DNA of 64,000 bases from UTCHB3 sp008363265. Lineage in GTDB: Bacteria; Bacteroidota; Ignavibacteria; Ignavibacteriales; Ignavibacteriaceae. Of the stretch, positions 34,729 to 43,391 are shown in pieces; the stretch's first letter is position 1, and the number at the start of each line of letters is the position of its first letter. Below the pieces are notes generated by a model. The model was not told the origin of the DNA, ran no database searches, and saw nothing but the letters and a program-made list of their open reading frames with translations. A program made the translations under genes and the position numbers. The DNA lies in NCBI GenBank assembly GCA_045863055.1, contig BTUW01000009.1, positions 69,243-133,242 on the forward strand. Reading direction: 5' to 3'.

Positions 34729-35088
34729 TTACATGTAAAGCACTTTTCTGATCGAAACGAGGAGCTCATCGAGATCGTAAGGTTTTGTTATAAAATCGCT
34801 TGCACCCAGTTTGGCTGACCGGATCGCCGAGCTGAGATCGGCATAAGCAGTCAGTACGATCACCTTCAATACGATCCCTTCTTTTTCCATCTCTTCGAGC
34901 ACAAAATAACCGTCTTTCCCCGGCATGTTGAGGTCGAGCAACATCAGGTCGATCCGGTTCTCGCGCAGGTGATCCAGAGCTTTTTCAGCCGAATCCACGG
35001 AGTAAACGGTATATCCTACCTCGGTCAGTTCCTCTTTCAGGATCTGGCTAAGGGCAATCTCATCGTCGACTATCAGAATTGTTTCCAT
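34729..35088 (-). CDS. CheY-like single-domain response regulator
   Basis: 119 residues, receiver domain only. Acidic pocket VDDE, phospho-Asp52 in LMLLDLNMPG, Thr in VLTAYAD and the conserved Lys in FITKPYD. It lies 53 nt after the secretin gene on the same strand, so it is likely the last gene of the pilus operon, and it is the obvious candidate partner for the hybrid kinase next door. Having no output domain, it should act by protein binding, as PilG/PilH do in other pilus systems. Confidence 0.88.
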   Translation of the reverse strand: METILIVDDEIALSQILKEELTEVGYTVYSVDSAEKALDHLRENRIDLMLLDLNMPGKDGYFVLEEMEKEGIVLKVIVLTAYADLSSAIRSAKLGASDFITKPYDLDELLVSIRKVLYM

Positions 35089-35141
35089 GTCAGGGGAATC
35101 TCTAAATTTCTAATTCATTTATTAAAAAGACGCAGATCATT

Positions 35142-36398
35142 CTATTTCTTTTCAGGATCTTCGCCTTTCAAGAGGTTCTTGTTAGGGCTTTTATTCATTA
35201 ACTCTTCGTTTGTTTTTCTATGCTCTTCAAGCTTCTTATCGAAGATGGTTTTGTCAGCAAGAGTTTTTGCCCTGTCTTTGAGGGCCGGCAAGAGCTCGGT
35301 CTTCACAACGATAATTATCTCTTTCTTCGTAAGTTTTTTCTGATCGCTACCGGCCAGATACCTTATACCGAGCACCCACCAAGGGAGGTCCTTCAGGAAA
35401 GGTATTCCGGTTCTTACAGTGGATTCATCGGTAACATAGAGGCCGCCGATCACTGTTTCCTCGCCGTTGAGCATCATGATCTGTGAATTCGCTTTGGTCT
35501 TTCTGATCTCTGTTGAGAGCTCGCTTGGGAATGCGGTACTTCTCTCTACAGCGAGTTTCAGGATTATATAGTCCAATCCTTCCTCGTTGTAGATGTGTGG
35601 CGTAACGTCGATGATCGACCCCGTCTGGAAGAACTGATCCGTCACGTTTCCGGCGAAATCCCTTTGCTTGATAGAGAAGTCGGAACCGATCTGTATCTTT
35701 CCGTTCTCGCCGTTCCTTACCACAATTGAAGGATTTGCAATGATCTCGCCGAGATTCTCAGATTCAAAAAATCTGAAGGTACCGAGAAGGTCCCCTTTGA
35801 AATCACCGAGGTCAAACTTGGAACCGAGTGACAAATTGAAATCGGTCGGGGTTGTCTCGGCGGTTGATTCACCAAAAGTTTTAAGATCGATTCCGAACTC
35901 ATTATCCGGGTCTGAGAGGAGCATCTTCCAGTTTATCCCTCTCTCTCTGAGTGCAGTGTTATCGGCCTCAAAGAAGATGGCGGAGATCTTAACTTCACGC
36001 GCGTCCACGGGGGCATAGATCGCCTTGTCGGGCTTTTCAGGATCGGGCACAACTATTGGGCTCTTCGGCTTGTCGACAACTATTACTTCTTTCGATTCCT
36101 CGATCAGAAGCCCACGGTATTGTGTGATTATCTTAAGAGCCTTCATATAATTTATGTTCGTCAGCTCGATACCGATCGGTTCTTTCCCTTCAACCTTGCA
36201 GACGATCTTTCGTCCGGTCAGCTTCAGGGACATTTTGGAGAGTATCTCGATGGCCTGATCGAAAGTGAGTGAAGGGGAAAGAGTAACGATCTCATCCGGC
36301 GAGTTATACTCGTTCAACTCCTTTTCGAGGTCATTCTGCGCAGCGAGATTGAAAGTGAGAAGGATGATAAAAACTGAGAATGAAAAGAACTTCTTCAT
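35142..36398 (-). CDS. pilQ: Type IV pilus secretin, PilQ-like
   Basis: 418 residues from the ATG at 36398 (AAGGTG upstream; a GTG 9 nt earlier is in frame). Signal peptide (KKFFSFSVFIILLTFNLAAQ). A short N-domain (FDQAIEILSKM to GLLIEESKEVIVVDKP) leads to the secretin barrel with ANPSIVVRNGENGKIQIG, GSIIDVTPHIYNEEG and TGIPFLKDLPWWVLGIRYLAGS, which are diagnostic. It forms the outer-membrane gate. It is short for PilQ: no AMIN domains are seen. A coil of about 40 charged residues ends the protein. It starts directly after the PilO-PilP fusion gene. Confidence 0.87.
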   Translation of the reverse strand: MKKFFSFSVFIILLTFNLAAQNDLEKELNEYNSPDEIVTLSPSLTFDQAIEILSKMSLKLTGRKIVCKVEGKEPIGIELTNINYMKALKIITQYRGLLIEESKEVIVVDKPKSPIVVPDPEKPDKAIYAPVDAREVKISAIFFEADNTALRERGINWKMLLSDPDNEFGIDLKTFGESTAETTPTDFNLSLGSKFDLGDFKGDLLGTFRFFESENLGEIIANPSIVVRNGENGKIQIGSDFSIKQRDFAGNVTDQFFQTGSIIDVTPHIYNEEGLDYIILKLAVERSTAFPSELSTEIRKTKANSQIMMLNGEETVIGGLYVTDESTVRTGIPFLKDLPWWVLGIRYLAGSDQKKLTKKEIIIVVKTELLPALKDRAKTLADKTIFDKKLEEHRKTNEELMNKSPNKNLLKGEDPEKK

Positions 36399-36403
36399 AT
36401 CAA

Positions 36404-37315
36404 TCACCTTTTTGTTTCTTGTTGTGGCGAGAGATCTGATTCTTGCAATAGTCTGATCGTAACGGTTTCAATGACCCCGCCTTTGTTTAGAACAAATGAG
36501 ACACTGTTGGTCTCCCTGTCGATCCTCGTAAGGAAGCCGAGATAGACCTCGTCTCCTTCAGCCAAAACGTAAGTCCTACCCCTCTCATCCATAAGGAATG
36601 CTCCATCGGGAAGCATGGCAAGAAGTTTTGCGTTTTTCACTTCGAGCAGCTCATAAATGTTCGGCTCGATCTCCGTGCGGAGTTTCGGGTAGAATATATT
36701 GTAAATTTTTTCAGCCTTCAGGTCATTCTCTGTGAACTTGGTGGAAGTGAACCTGTCATCAGGTGATGTATAAACCTTTACTTCAAGCGCAAAGTTAACA
36801 AAATAATAAGGTGACTTGTCTTCATCAAATACCACATTCTGGGAGAACGTAACGTTCTGAACCTTCTTAAGTTCCTTGCTCTCCTCGATGGCATAGATCA
36901 TTTTCCAAAGTTCAAAGAATGAACACTGCCCGGAAAGCTTGTATTTCAGTACATTGAACCCACCCTCAGGTTCGTTTCCCATATACTCCATGTTCACGTA
37001 ACTCAGGTCGGAGAGTCCCGGAGTTTGAGCCGCGAGAAAAGAGTAAAACTTCGACTGATGTATCTCTTTCGGAATATTGTATTTCCGTTGTGCAAGAAGC
37101 GAATCGAGCGCAGAGAACTTCGCCTTCAGCTGGTTCAGCTGTGCATTCAGCGATGCCGTGTCATACTGTGCGTTACTCTCTTTAAGAGTCTTCAATTTTG
37201 CCATTCGGTCGTCAAACTTCCCTTTGTACACAAAGAAGTGGAGGACAGCCCAGGCTATCATAGCGAGAACGATCAGGATCAGGATGACCAGGCTATTTTT
37301 TGACTTCCGTTCCAT
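36404..37315 (-). CDS. PilO-PilP fusion protein (pilus alignment complex)
   Basis: 303 residues. Residues 1-185 look like PilO: short cytoplasmic tail, one membrane helix (about 9-30), coiled coil (34-75), then an alpha/beta domain with YKLSGQCSFFELWKMIYAIEES. Residues about 226-290 look like the PilP beta-domain (KLLAMLPDGAFLMDERGRTYVLAEGDEVYLGFLTRI, described by position only) that normally docks on the PilQ N-domain. In proteobacteria these are two genes, PilP being a lipoprotein. The gene overlaps the PilM-PilN fusion by 23 nt and runs into pilQ, in the order expected for pilMNOPQ. Confidence 0.72.
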   Translation of the reverse strand: MERKSKNSLVILILIVLAMIAWAVLHFFVYKGKFDDRMAKLKTLKESNAQYDTASLNAQLNQLKAKFSALDSLLAQRKYNIPKEIHQSKFYSFLAAQTPGLSDLSYVNMEYMGNEPEGGFNVLKYKLSGQCSFFELWKMIYAIEESKELKKVQNVTFSQNVVFDEDKSPYYFVNFALEVKVYTSPDDRFTSTKFTENDLKAEKIYNIFYPKLRTEIEPNIYELLEVKNAKLLAMLPDGAFLMDERGRTYVLAEGDEVYLGFLTRIDRETNSVSFVLNKGGVIETVTIRLLQESDLSPQQETKR

Positions 37316-38825
37316 CCGTAACCGTTTTAAGTGAATCGCTCATTTGAATTGAGAACTTGAAAACCCTCTCATCAGCAATTTTTTCTGAAGTTACCCCTCG
37401 CAGGATCGCTCCGTCGAGGAACTGTGTGAATTCGCTGATAAGAGGCCGGCTCTTGCTGATACCGAAGATATCGACTTTGCCGGGGCCTGCGACCGACATA
37501 CCGGTCAGCCACATTGAATTTCTCTGTTCGAGGAATCCTGCGACACTGCTTAATTTTGCCTGCCAAACCGAAGCATCTTTTGTCACGCTGTCAAGAACTG
37601 TCTGAGTCTCATCAAAACCTTTTACTTTTGAGTCGAAGGCCGATATCTCATCCAGGATCGCCTTGTATTGCCTCTGTTGCTCTGTCAGAACCGCTATCTG
37701 TGCATCCAGTTTGTTAAGGTCTGCAATTTTGTTCATGATGCTCAGGGTGATGAACAGTGTTACCCCGAACAAGGCAAGGATGGCGATATACCCGTGCCAA
37801 GCAAGAGGGAAGGTCTTCTGCCTCTCGATGAGCATTGAGGGGATCAGGTTGATCCCAGTATACTCTTTATTAAGTTCTTTTGTGTACTCTACTGCGGCAG
37901 CTATCGGAACCGCGAACGCTGAAATATTTTCTTCGATCTCCCTGTCCAAAAGGGAAGTGTCGATATCATCGAAGTCCATACCGGTTATTCTGGCGCGCGG
38001 GAAAGTTTCCCTGAGTGATTGAGGTAGATAATCTCCCCAATCCTCGCCGCATATCACGATATTGTCGAGGTTCGAGATGTCGCCGTTCTCCATCTCGAGC
38101 ATGATCTTCGAAGCGTAGATATCGAACGAGTCGATGTTGTGCTTTCCGATATTGAGCATCGGACCGATGTGCTTCACCTGATCACCCATCAGGAAGATCA
38201 TTCTGCTGTACTCTTTACCGATGTAGAGGATCAGAGTGTAATCAGACAGTGCAAAATTGAACTTGCGGGATGCATAAAAACTTAATGAAGTGTCGGCTGC
38301 CTTTACGCAGGGGACTTTCACCTGCTTCTTGCCGTTGGCAAGGGCGATCGAGTCGATCAGGTTTATATACGAAAGATCGGAACTGGGTACGATCGTCATC
38401 TTGCCGCCATCGGCCATGTCGATCGAATTAATGGCAGCATCGATCTTTTCGATCACTTCTTTTTTAAATATCTGGGTCTCACCCTTGTCGGGGCGCTGGA
38501 AACTGATGTAGGGTTCTGTGATGATCGGTATAACCACCGTTTTCGACAGGTCGATGCCGAGCAGGAGCGTGCTTACCGAGCGTATGTAGCCCTGATCGAA
38601 ATCCTGCCGGGTGGTCAGCCCTGCAAGATCGGGTTCACCACCGCCCAAGTCCACATCGCCTGAATCAAACGAAAGCCCGGACTCTTCGAAGGTCTGCTCA
38701 TCGGGCTTGTTCGGCTCGATGGACATTCCGCGCAGGAAGTTTATTCCGGTCTTTGTTTTTTCGAAGAGGGCTGCTTTGCTGTCAGCACCTTCGAGAAAGA
38801 GACAGAAGATGTGTTTAACGGTCAT
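37293..38825 (-). CDS. PilM-PilN fusion protein (pilus alignment complex)
   Basis: 510 residues. Residues 1 to about 320 form an actin-like PilM domain (VSTLLLGIDLSKTVVIP, YTLILYIGKEYSRMIFL, NLDNIVICGEDW). At 324 begins INLIPSMLIERQK, the motif by which PilN inserts its N-terminus into the PilM groove, then a membrane helix (about 343-364), a coiled coil (365-400) and a PilN ferredoxin-like periplasmic domain (NSMWLTGMSVAGPGKVDIFG). Normally PilN is separate and its motif binds PilM in trans. The cytoplasmic-to-membrane link is thus covalent here. It starts 2 nt after the PilT stop. Confidence 0.78.
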   Translation of the reverse strand: MTVKHIFCLFLEGADSKAALFEKTKTGINFLRGMSIEPNKPDEQTFEESGLSFDSGDVDLGGGEPDLAGLTTRQDFDQGYIRSVSTLLLGIDLSKTVVIPIITEPYISFQRPDKGETQIFKKEVIEKIDAAINSIDMADGGKMTIVPSSDLSYINLIDSIALANGKKQVKVPCVKAADTSLSFYASRKFNFALSDYTLILYIGKEYSRMIFLMGDQVKHIGPMLNIGKHNIDSFDIYASKIMLEMENGDISNLDNIVICGEDWGDYLPQSLRETFPRARITGMDFDDIDTSLLDREIEENISAFAVPIAAAVEYTKELNKEYTGINLIPSMLIERQKTFPLAWHGYIAILALFGVTLFITLSIMNKIADLNKLDAQIAVLTEQQRQYKAILDEISAFDSKVKGFDETQTVLDSVTKDASVWQAKLSSVAGFLEQRNSMWLTGMSVAGPGKVDIFGISKSRPLISEFTQFLDGAILRGVTSEKIADERVFKFSIQMSDSLKTVTDGTEVKK

Positions 38826-38827
38826 AT

Positions 38828-40075
38828 TTATGTGATACCTAATATCTGTTTCATACGGTTCTTCTGATTCGCGTATGATATCGCTGTCTCGAGCGATATC
38901 TTCTTCGAGATATACAGATTTTTAATGTCCTGTTCCATGGTGATCATACCTTGGGCAGCGCCCTGGTTGATCATCATGTATATCTCACCCGAGTTATTGT
39001 TCTTTATGGCTGACTGAATGCTTGGTGTCATCACAAGCACTTCCTTGGCCATGACCCGTTTGCCGTCGAGGCTGGGCAAAAGTTTCTGGGATACCACGAC
39101 GGTTAGCACGTCGGCGAGACGGCTTCTGACCCTCGGCTGTTCATTCGGATGCACTTCGGCGATAATTCTGTCGATCGATTCGACGGCAGATGAGGTGTGA
39201 AGTGTCGAGAACACCTTGTGACCTGTATCCGCCACCTCGAGTGATGCCATGATCGTTTCAGGATCACGCATCTCACCGATGATGATGATGTCGGGATCCT
39301 GTCTCAGTGACTGAATTACACCGTCTTTGAATGAGGCCACATCCTTCCCTACCTCGCGGTGACGGATGATACACTTTTTGGAAGTGTGAACAAACTCGAT
39401 GGGCTGTGCAATAATGATAACCTGGGCATTGTCCGTCTCGTTGTGCATGTCAACGATGGCATCAAGAGTTGAAGACTTTCCCGAGCCCGTAATGCCGGTG
39501 ATCAGCACCAGCCCCTGCTTGATGTAGAGGTGGTGCATCGCCTGAATGGCGGTCTTGCTGAATCCGAGGGTGTCAACCTTTCGCACGGAAGGCGAGATCG
39601 CTCTCATGTTCAATGCGAGCGAATCCATATCATAGTAGGCATCCGCTCTGTAACGGTACATTCTTGGTGGTTCACCGGCAGAAAAAGAGTGTGAAAAATC
39701 GATATTCTTGTTGGTGAAAAGCCCTTCCTTCTGCTTGTCGCTGAGAAGGTTAAGTACGACTATCGCAGACTCATCCTCGTGGAGCGAGGGGAGATCGGCT
39801 ATCCGGTCTTTTTTTCCGTGGATCCTCAGCCAGATGTTACGCATGGTAGCCAGACCGCCGAACTCTATATCCGAGGCTTCTTTTTTTACCATGGTGACAA
39901 GAACCGAGTTCATGAAATCCATCAGAAGACCCTTTTGCTCGTAATTCAGCGCGGCGACAAGTTTCGCCAGATAGGGGAGTCTCTCAGCGCTTATCACTGA
40001 TCTTGGCACCTGTTGCACCATGCTTGAAAGCAGTGCTTTCGCCGGTGGGGTTATCTGTTCAAGTGGTGGTACCAT
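38828..40075 (-). CDS. PilT-like retraction ATPase with altered Asp box
   Basis: 415 residues. Walker A GITGSGKS (194-201), Walker B DIIIIGEMRDPETI (about 262-275, with Glu268), His box STLHTSSA (290-297). The Asp box, normally TIEDPIEF, reads IIAQPIEF (Ala223-Gln224), so both acidic residues near the nucleotide are gone, whereas PilB keeps VEDPVEY. The rest fits PilT rather than PilB: no N-terminal MshEN domain and no tetra-cysteine zinc site. Either it is a weakened motor or the acid is supplied elsewhere. It sits between PilB and PilM-N. Confidence 0.82.
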   Translation of the reverse strand: MVPPLEQITPPAKALLSSMVQQVPRSVISAERLPYLAKLVAALNYEQKGLLMDFMNSVLVTMVKKEASDIEFGGLATMRNIWLRIHGKKDRIADLPSLHEDESAIVVLNLLSDKQKEGLFTNKNIDFSHSFSAGEPPRMYRYRADAYYDMDSLALNMRAISPSVRKVDTLGFSKTAIQAMHHLYIKQGLVLITGITGSGKSSTLDAIVDMHNETDNAQVIIIAQPIEFVHTSKKCIIRHREVGKDVASFKDGVIQSLRQDPDIIIIGEMRDPETIMASLEVADTGHKVFSTLHTSSAVESIDRIIAEVHPNEQPRVRSRLADVLTVVVSQKLLPSLDGKRVMAKEVLVMTPSIQSAIKNNNSGEIYMMINQGAAQGMITMEQDIKNLYISKKISLETAISYANQKNRMKQILGIT

Positions 40076-40152
40076 AGTCTGCTTCAGTTATTTGTAAAAT
40101 CTGGTATATCAAATCAAAATATAAATAAAACGAGGGAAAATCTGTCCATTTA

Positions 40153-41946
40153 TCAGTCTTCCATCGTGCCTGAAATAACTTCATCGAATGAAGTGATCCC
40201 GAGTTTAACTTTTTCGAGGCCGGTCTCCCTCAGATTGAGCGAACCATCCTTTTTAGCCTGGGCTTTAAGCTTTTCTTCATCAACTTCCTCACCGGAAGAA
40301 ACAATCACCCTCTTAAGGTCTTTAGTGAAATAGAGGGCTTCGTGAATGGCAATTCGCCCTTTGTATCCTGTTCCGGAGCACTTTGGACACCCGACCGCTT
40401 CGTAGATCTCATGCTGGAGGAACTCCTCCGGATCGATGTGCAACAACTGGACTATTTCAGGGTCAATCGTGGTAACCCTGCGCTTGCACTCGGCGCAGAG
40501 ACGGCGGATAAGACGCTGAGCCACGATTATGTTGATAGCATAAGCGATAAGGAACGGCTCGATGCCCATTTTATAGAGCCTCGATACGGCTGAAGGGGCA
40601 TCGTTGGTATGAAGTGTCGAGAAGGTCAAGTGACCTGTGTTAGCGAGTTTGATCGCCACTTCGGCGGTTTCCTTGTCACGCATCTCACCCACAAGAACGA
40701 TATCGGGGTCATGTCGCAGGATGGCCCTGATAGCCTGTTCAAAATTCATTTTATGGCTGATCTTAAGCTGACGCGCGCCCTTGATCACGTACTCAACCGG
40801 GTCTTCAACCGTAAGAACGTTAACGGTCGGATCGATAACCTGATAGAGTGCCGCAACGAGCGTTGTACTTTTACCGCTTCCTGTTGGTCCCGTCAGGATA
40901 ACCATCCCCTGCGGTTTTCTGATCGCATCATCGAATGCGGTTCTCGCGTATCCGGAAAGACCGAGTTTATTTAGATCTGTGATAACCTTTCTGTCGTCGA
41001 GGATACGAATTACGACAGATTCAAATTTGCTTCTTAACTCTGTGCCCACCATGGGGAGAATGGAGACACGGAAACGGATAACCGTTCCGTCGATCTCACG
41101 CTGAATAAAGCCGTCCTGAGCTTTCTCCCGTTCGAAACGGTCGAGTCCCTTGGCCCTGTCTTTAACAACCGCGATAACAGCTTCGGGGTAAGTGTTGTCC
41201 TGTGAGTACCAAACCTGAAGGTTACCATCGATACGGAACATTATATCAGTCTTTCTGGCACCCTGGGGAACGATATGAACGTCTGATACACCTTTTCTTG
41301 TCCCCTCAACGAGAGCAGCTTCGATAAGATTGATAAGAGCGGATTTGTTGATCTCGGCTTCTAGCTGTTCTTCATCAAGCTGGGAATCATCCTGTACATC
41401 GGTGATCATCTCCTGAGGCCCTTCCTGCATGCTCTTCAGGAATTCGTTCTCAGGAGGATTTATTTGTGAGATGAGCTTGTCGTATTTGGTCTTCCTGATG
41501 AAGGTGACTTCATACTTCTTGGCCTTAAGGTCAAAGGCTATTTTGGATATTTTCTTATTGGTTGGATCAACCGCGCCGAGGATGAGCTTGTCTTTAATTA
41601 CCGGATCATAAAGAAGGGGAAGGACCTTGCTAAGGGTAAGCAACTGCTGAAGGGAATCCGGAAGGGATTTGATATACCGCTTGATCTCTTCGACCTTTTC
41701 CTCGGTAAACCGTTCGGAAATGGAATCGAAATCCCTGAACGCGTAAAGTGAGGCCACTTCAGCGAATACGGTATCATGATCATAGTTGAAATCCTCAACC
41801 AGAATCTGGGCGAGGTTTCGCTTGATCTTGTTTACATCATTAGCTTTGGCGTCAAGCGCCTTTTCCAGAGTCTGAGCATCAATTATCCCTTTTCGTAAAA
41901 GGGTATATCCGATCTTGTCAGCAGTTTCCAGTCTGGGGTCAAGCAT
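40153..41946 (-). CDS. pilB: Type IV pilus assembly ATPase PilB
   Basis: 597 residues. N-terminal MshEN-type domain (LETADKIGYTLLRKGIIDAQTLEKAL), which in relatives can bind cyclic di-GMP; then the motor with Walker A GPTGSGKST, Asp box VEDPVEY, Walker B DPDIVLVGEMRDKETA, His box STLHTNDAPSA, and the zinc site CAECKRR with CPKCSGTGYKGR. All catalytic elements are present, so this is the extension motor. The start is fixed by the MshEN domain, which forces a 64-nt out-of-frame overlap with the end of pilC. Confidence 0.92.
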   Translation of the reverse strand: MLDPRLETADKIGYTLLRKGIIDAQTLEKALDAKANDVNKIKRNLAQILVEDFNYDHDTVFAEVASLYAFRDFDSISERFTEEKVEEIKRYIKSLPDSLQQLLTLSKVLPLLYDPVIKDKLILGAVDPTNKKISKIAFDLKAKKYEVTFIRKTKYDKLISQINPPENEFLKSMQEGPQEMITDVQDDSQLDEEQLEAEINKSALINLIEAALVEGTRKGVSDVHIVPQGARKTDIMFRIDGNLQVWYSQDNTYPEAVIAVVKDRAKGLDRFEREKAQDGFIQREIDGTVIRFRVSILPMVGTELRSKFESVVIRILDDRKVITDLNKLGLSGYARTAFDDAIRKPQGMVILTGPTGSGKSTTLVAALYQVIDPTVNVLTVEDPVEYVIKGARQLKISHKMNFEQAIRAILRHDPDIVLVGEMRDKETAEVAIKLANTGHLTFSTLHTNDAPSAVSRLYKMGIEPFLIAYAINIIVAQRLIRRLCAECKRRVTTIDPEIVQLLHIDPEEFLQHEIYEAVGCPKCSGTGYKGRIAIHEALYFTKDLKRVIVSSGEEVDEEKLKAQAKKDGSLNLRETGLEKVKLGITSFDEVISGTMED

Positions 41947-43322
41947 TGGGCAGTCTGTTTATCCAGAAAAATTTTATGATTTTCAGTACCCGGAGGTTTA
42001 GGGCTTACAGTAGCGGTCTCAGCGGATACAACCGTAAGGGCCGTCATGACCACCATGATCAGGAGTGAAATGATAACCTGAATCAGTTCGATCACATTCT
42101 TTAATTTATAAACTGTCTCGCTCTCGTAATAGTTTGCGAGCTGTAACATGGTGTTCTTAATATTACCGGTCTCTTCGCCTGAATGGAGCCGGGAGAGAGC
42201 GGTTTCTGTGAACACCCCGGTGGCTGTGAGAGCGTCGGTAATACCTATACCCTGTTTGGTCATGATCGGGATCGCGATCCTCTTGATCCTGTCTTCAAAA
42301 TACTTGTTGTCGGTCGCCTCAGCGGATATTCTCAACGGTGTTATACTCTCGGCTGAACCGGAGTAAAGCGTGTAGAACACCCGGCAGAAAACCTCGATCG
42401 CGGTTTTATGCACAATACTCCCGATCACCGGCATCCTGAGCATGTATTTATCCTTCAGGTAGCGTCCTCTCTCGGTACTTAGAAACACTACAATTCCGAT
42501 AATTGGAGCCAGAAAGCCGACAAAAATTAGCAGCGGATTTGCTATAAGGAAATCGCTGAACTCGATTGTTGCCTGCGTCATGGGCGGCAACTCGATACCA
42601 AAACGGCGGAACATGTTTGCCGTTTCAGGGAAGATATACATCACATAGAACAGCACAGCGCCGAAAAGCACTACCACTGTTATGAGTGGAGTTACCAGAG
42701 CACTTTTGATATTCTTCTTGAATTCCGCGCGACGCTCAAGAAACTTGGCGGTTGCTCTGTAAATTTCACCCATGTTACCGCTTTTAGCAGCCAGACCGAG
42801 CATGAACGCGGTGAATTTACCGAAAACGTTCTGATAACGAAGGAAAACCTGCTCGGGGTCGGTTCCCTTCTTCAATTCCGAATTGATCTCTTTAAGGGTT
42901 TCCCTTAAAGTTTTGTTCGCGGTGTCATTTATCAGCAGGGTAAGTATCTCACCGTAAGGGAGTTTCTGATCAAGAAGTTCCGCGCTGATCTTCACGAACA
43001 TAAGGAGGTCCTGCATGCCGGGTTTCCCCTGATAGTCGAACAGTTTCGACCTGACATAGTGGACCTTGTACCCCATTTTCTGAAAAGCATCAATGACCTC
43101 CTGCCGGTTAAAGGCTTTCTGCTCACCGAAGATCGGCTTTTCAGCTCCTTTTTGAACCTTGTAGAGGTAGCTGCCTCTTTTTTCGATAGATCTGACCGTA
43201 AGATTGCTCTGCTCGGCAAGCTTGTGAATTTTCTTCTTGCCTTCGGAGACAGAATTTGCGGTAAGTGATCCGCTTATTACCTGTCCGTTCGATTTTACTG
43301 CAGTAAAGCGAAGTTCGGTCAT
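41883..43322 (-). CDS. pilC: Type IV pilus inner-membrane platform protein PilC
   Basis: 479 residues. N-terminal extra domain (residues about 1-95, FTAVKSNGQVISGSLTANS type), then two GspF domains: the first with LYKKL-like helices and LAAKSGNMGEIYRA, the second with FCRVFYTLYSGSAESITPL and SRLHSGEETGNIKNTMLQLANYYESE. Three or four membrane helices. The last 21 codons overlap pilB in another frame and follow the final helix (IISLLIMVVMTALTV), so the tail may be dispensable. A strong stem-loop separates it from the pilin-like gene upstream. Confidence 0.88.
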   Translation of the reverse strand: MTELRFTAVKSNGQVISGSLTANSVSEGKKKIHKLAEQSNLTVRSIEKRGSYLYKVQKGAEKPIFGEQKAFNRQEVIDAFQKMGYKVHYVRSKLFDYQGKPGMQDLLMFVKISAELLDQKLPYGEILTLLINDTANKTLRETLKEINSELKKGTDPEQVFLRYQNVFGKFTAFMLGLAAKSGNMGEIYRATAKFLERRAEFKKNIKSALVTPLITVVVLFGAVLFYVMYIFPETANMFRRFGIELPPMTQATIEFSDFLIANPLLIFVGFLAPIIGIVVFLSTERGRYLKDKYMLRMPVIGSIVHKTAIEVFCRVFYTLYSGSAESITPLRISAEATDNKYFEDRIKRIAIPIMTKQGIGITDALTATGVFTETALSRLHSGEETGNIKNTMLQLANYYESETVYKLKNVIELIQVIISLLIMVVMTALTVVSAETATVSPKPPGTENHKIFLDKQTAQCLTPDWKLLTRSDIPFYEKG

Positions 43323-43337
43323 ATCATTTAAATAAAG

Positions 43338-43367
43338 AGAAGGCTTTCCTTTTCAAGAAAGCCTTCT
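43338..43367 (-). terminator. Stem-loop between pilin-like gene and pilC (attenuator or RNA stabiliser)
   Basis: Perfect 11-bp arms AGAAGGCTTTC (43338-43348) and GAAAGCCTTCT (43357-43367), 8-nt loop. On the - strand it is followed by CTTTATTTAAATG, a weak T-rich stretch, and then the pilC start at 43322. Expected to let only part of the transcripts through or to protect pilin mRNA. Confidence 0.7.
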
Positions 43368-43391
43368 GAATTGTCGCTAAAGCCTCTTAAA

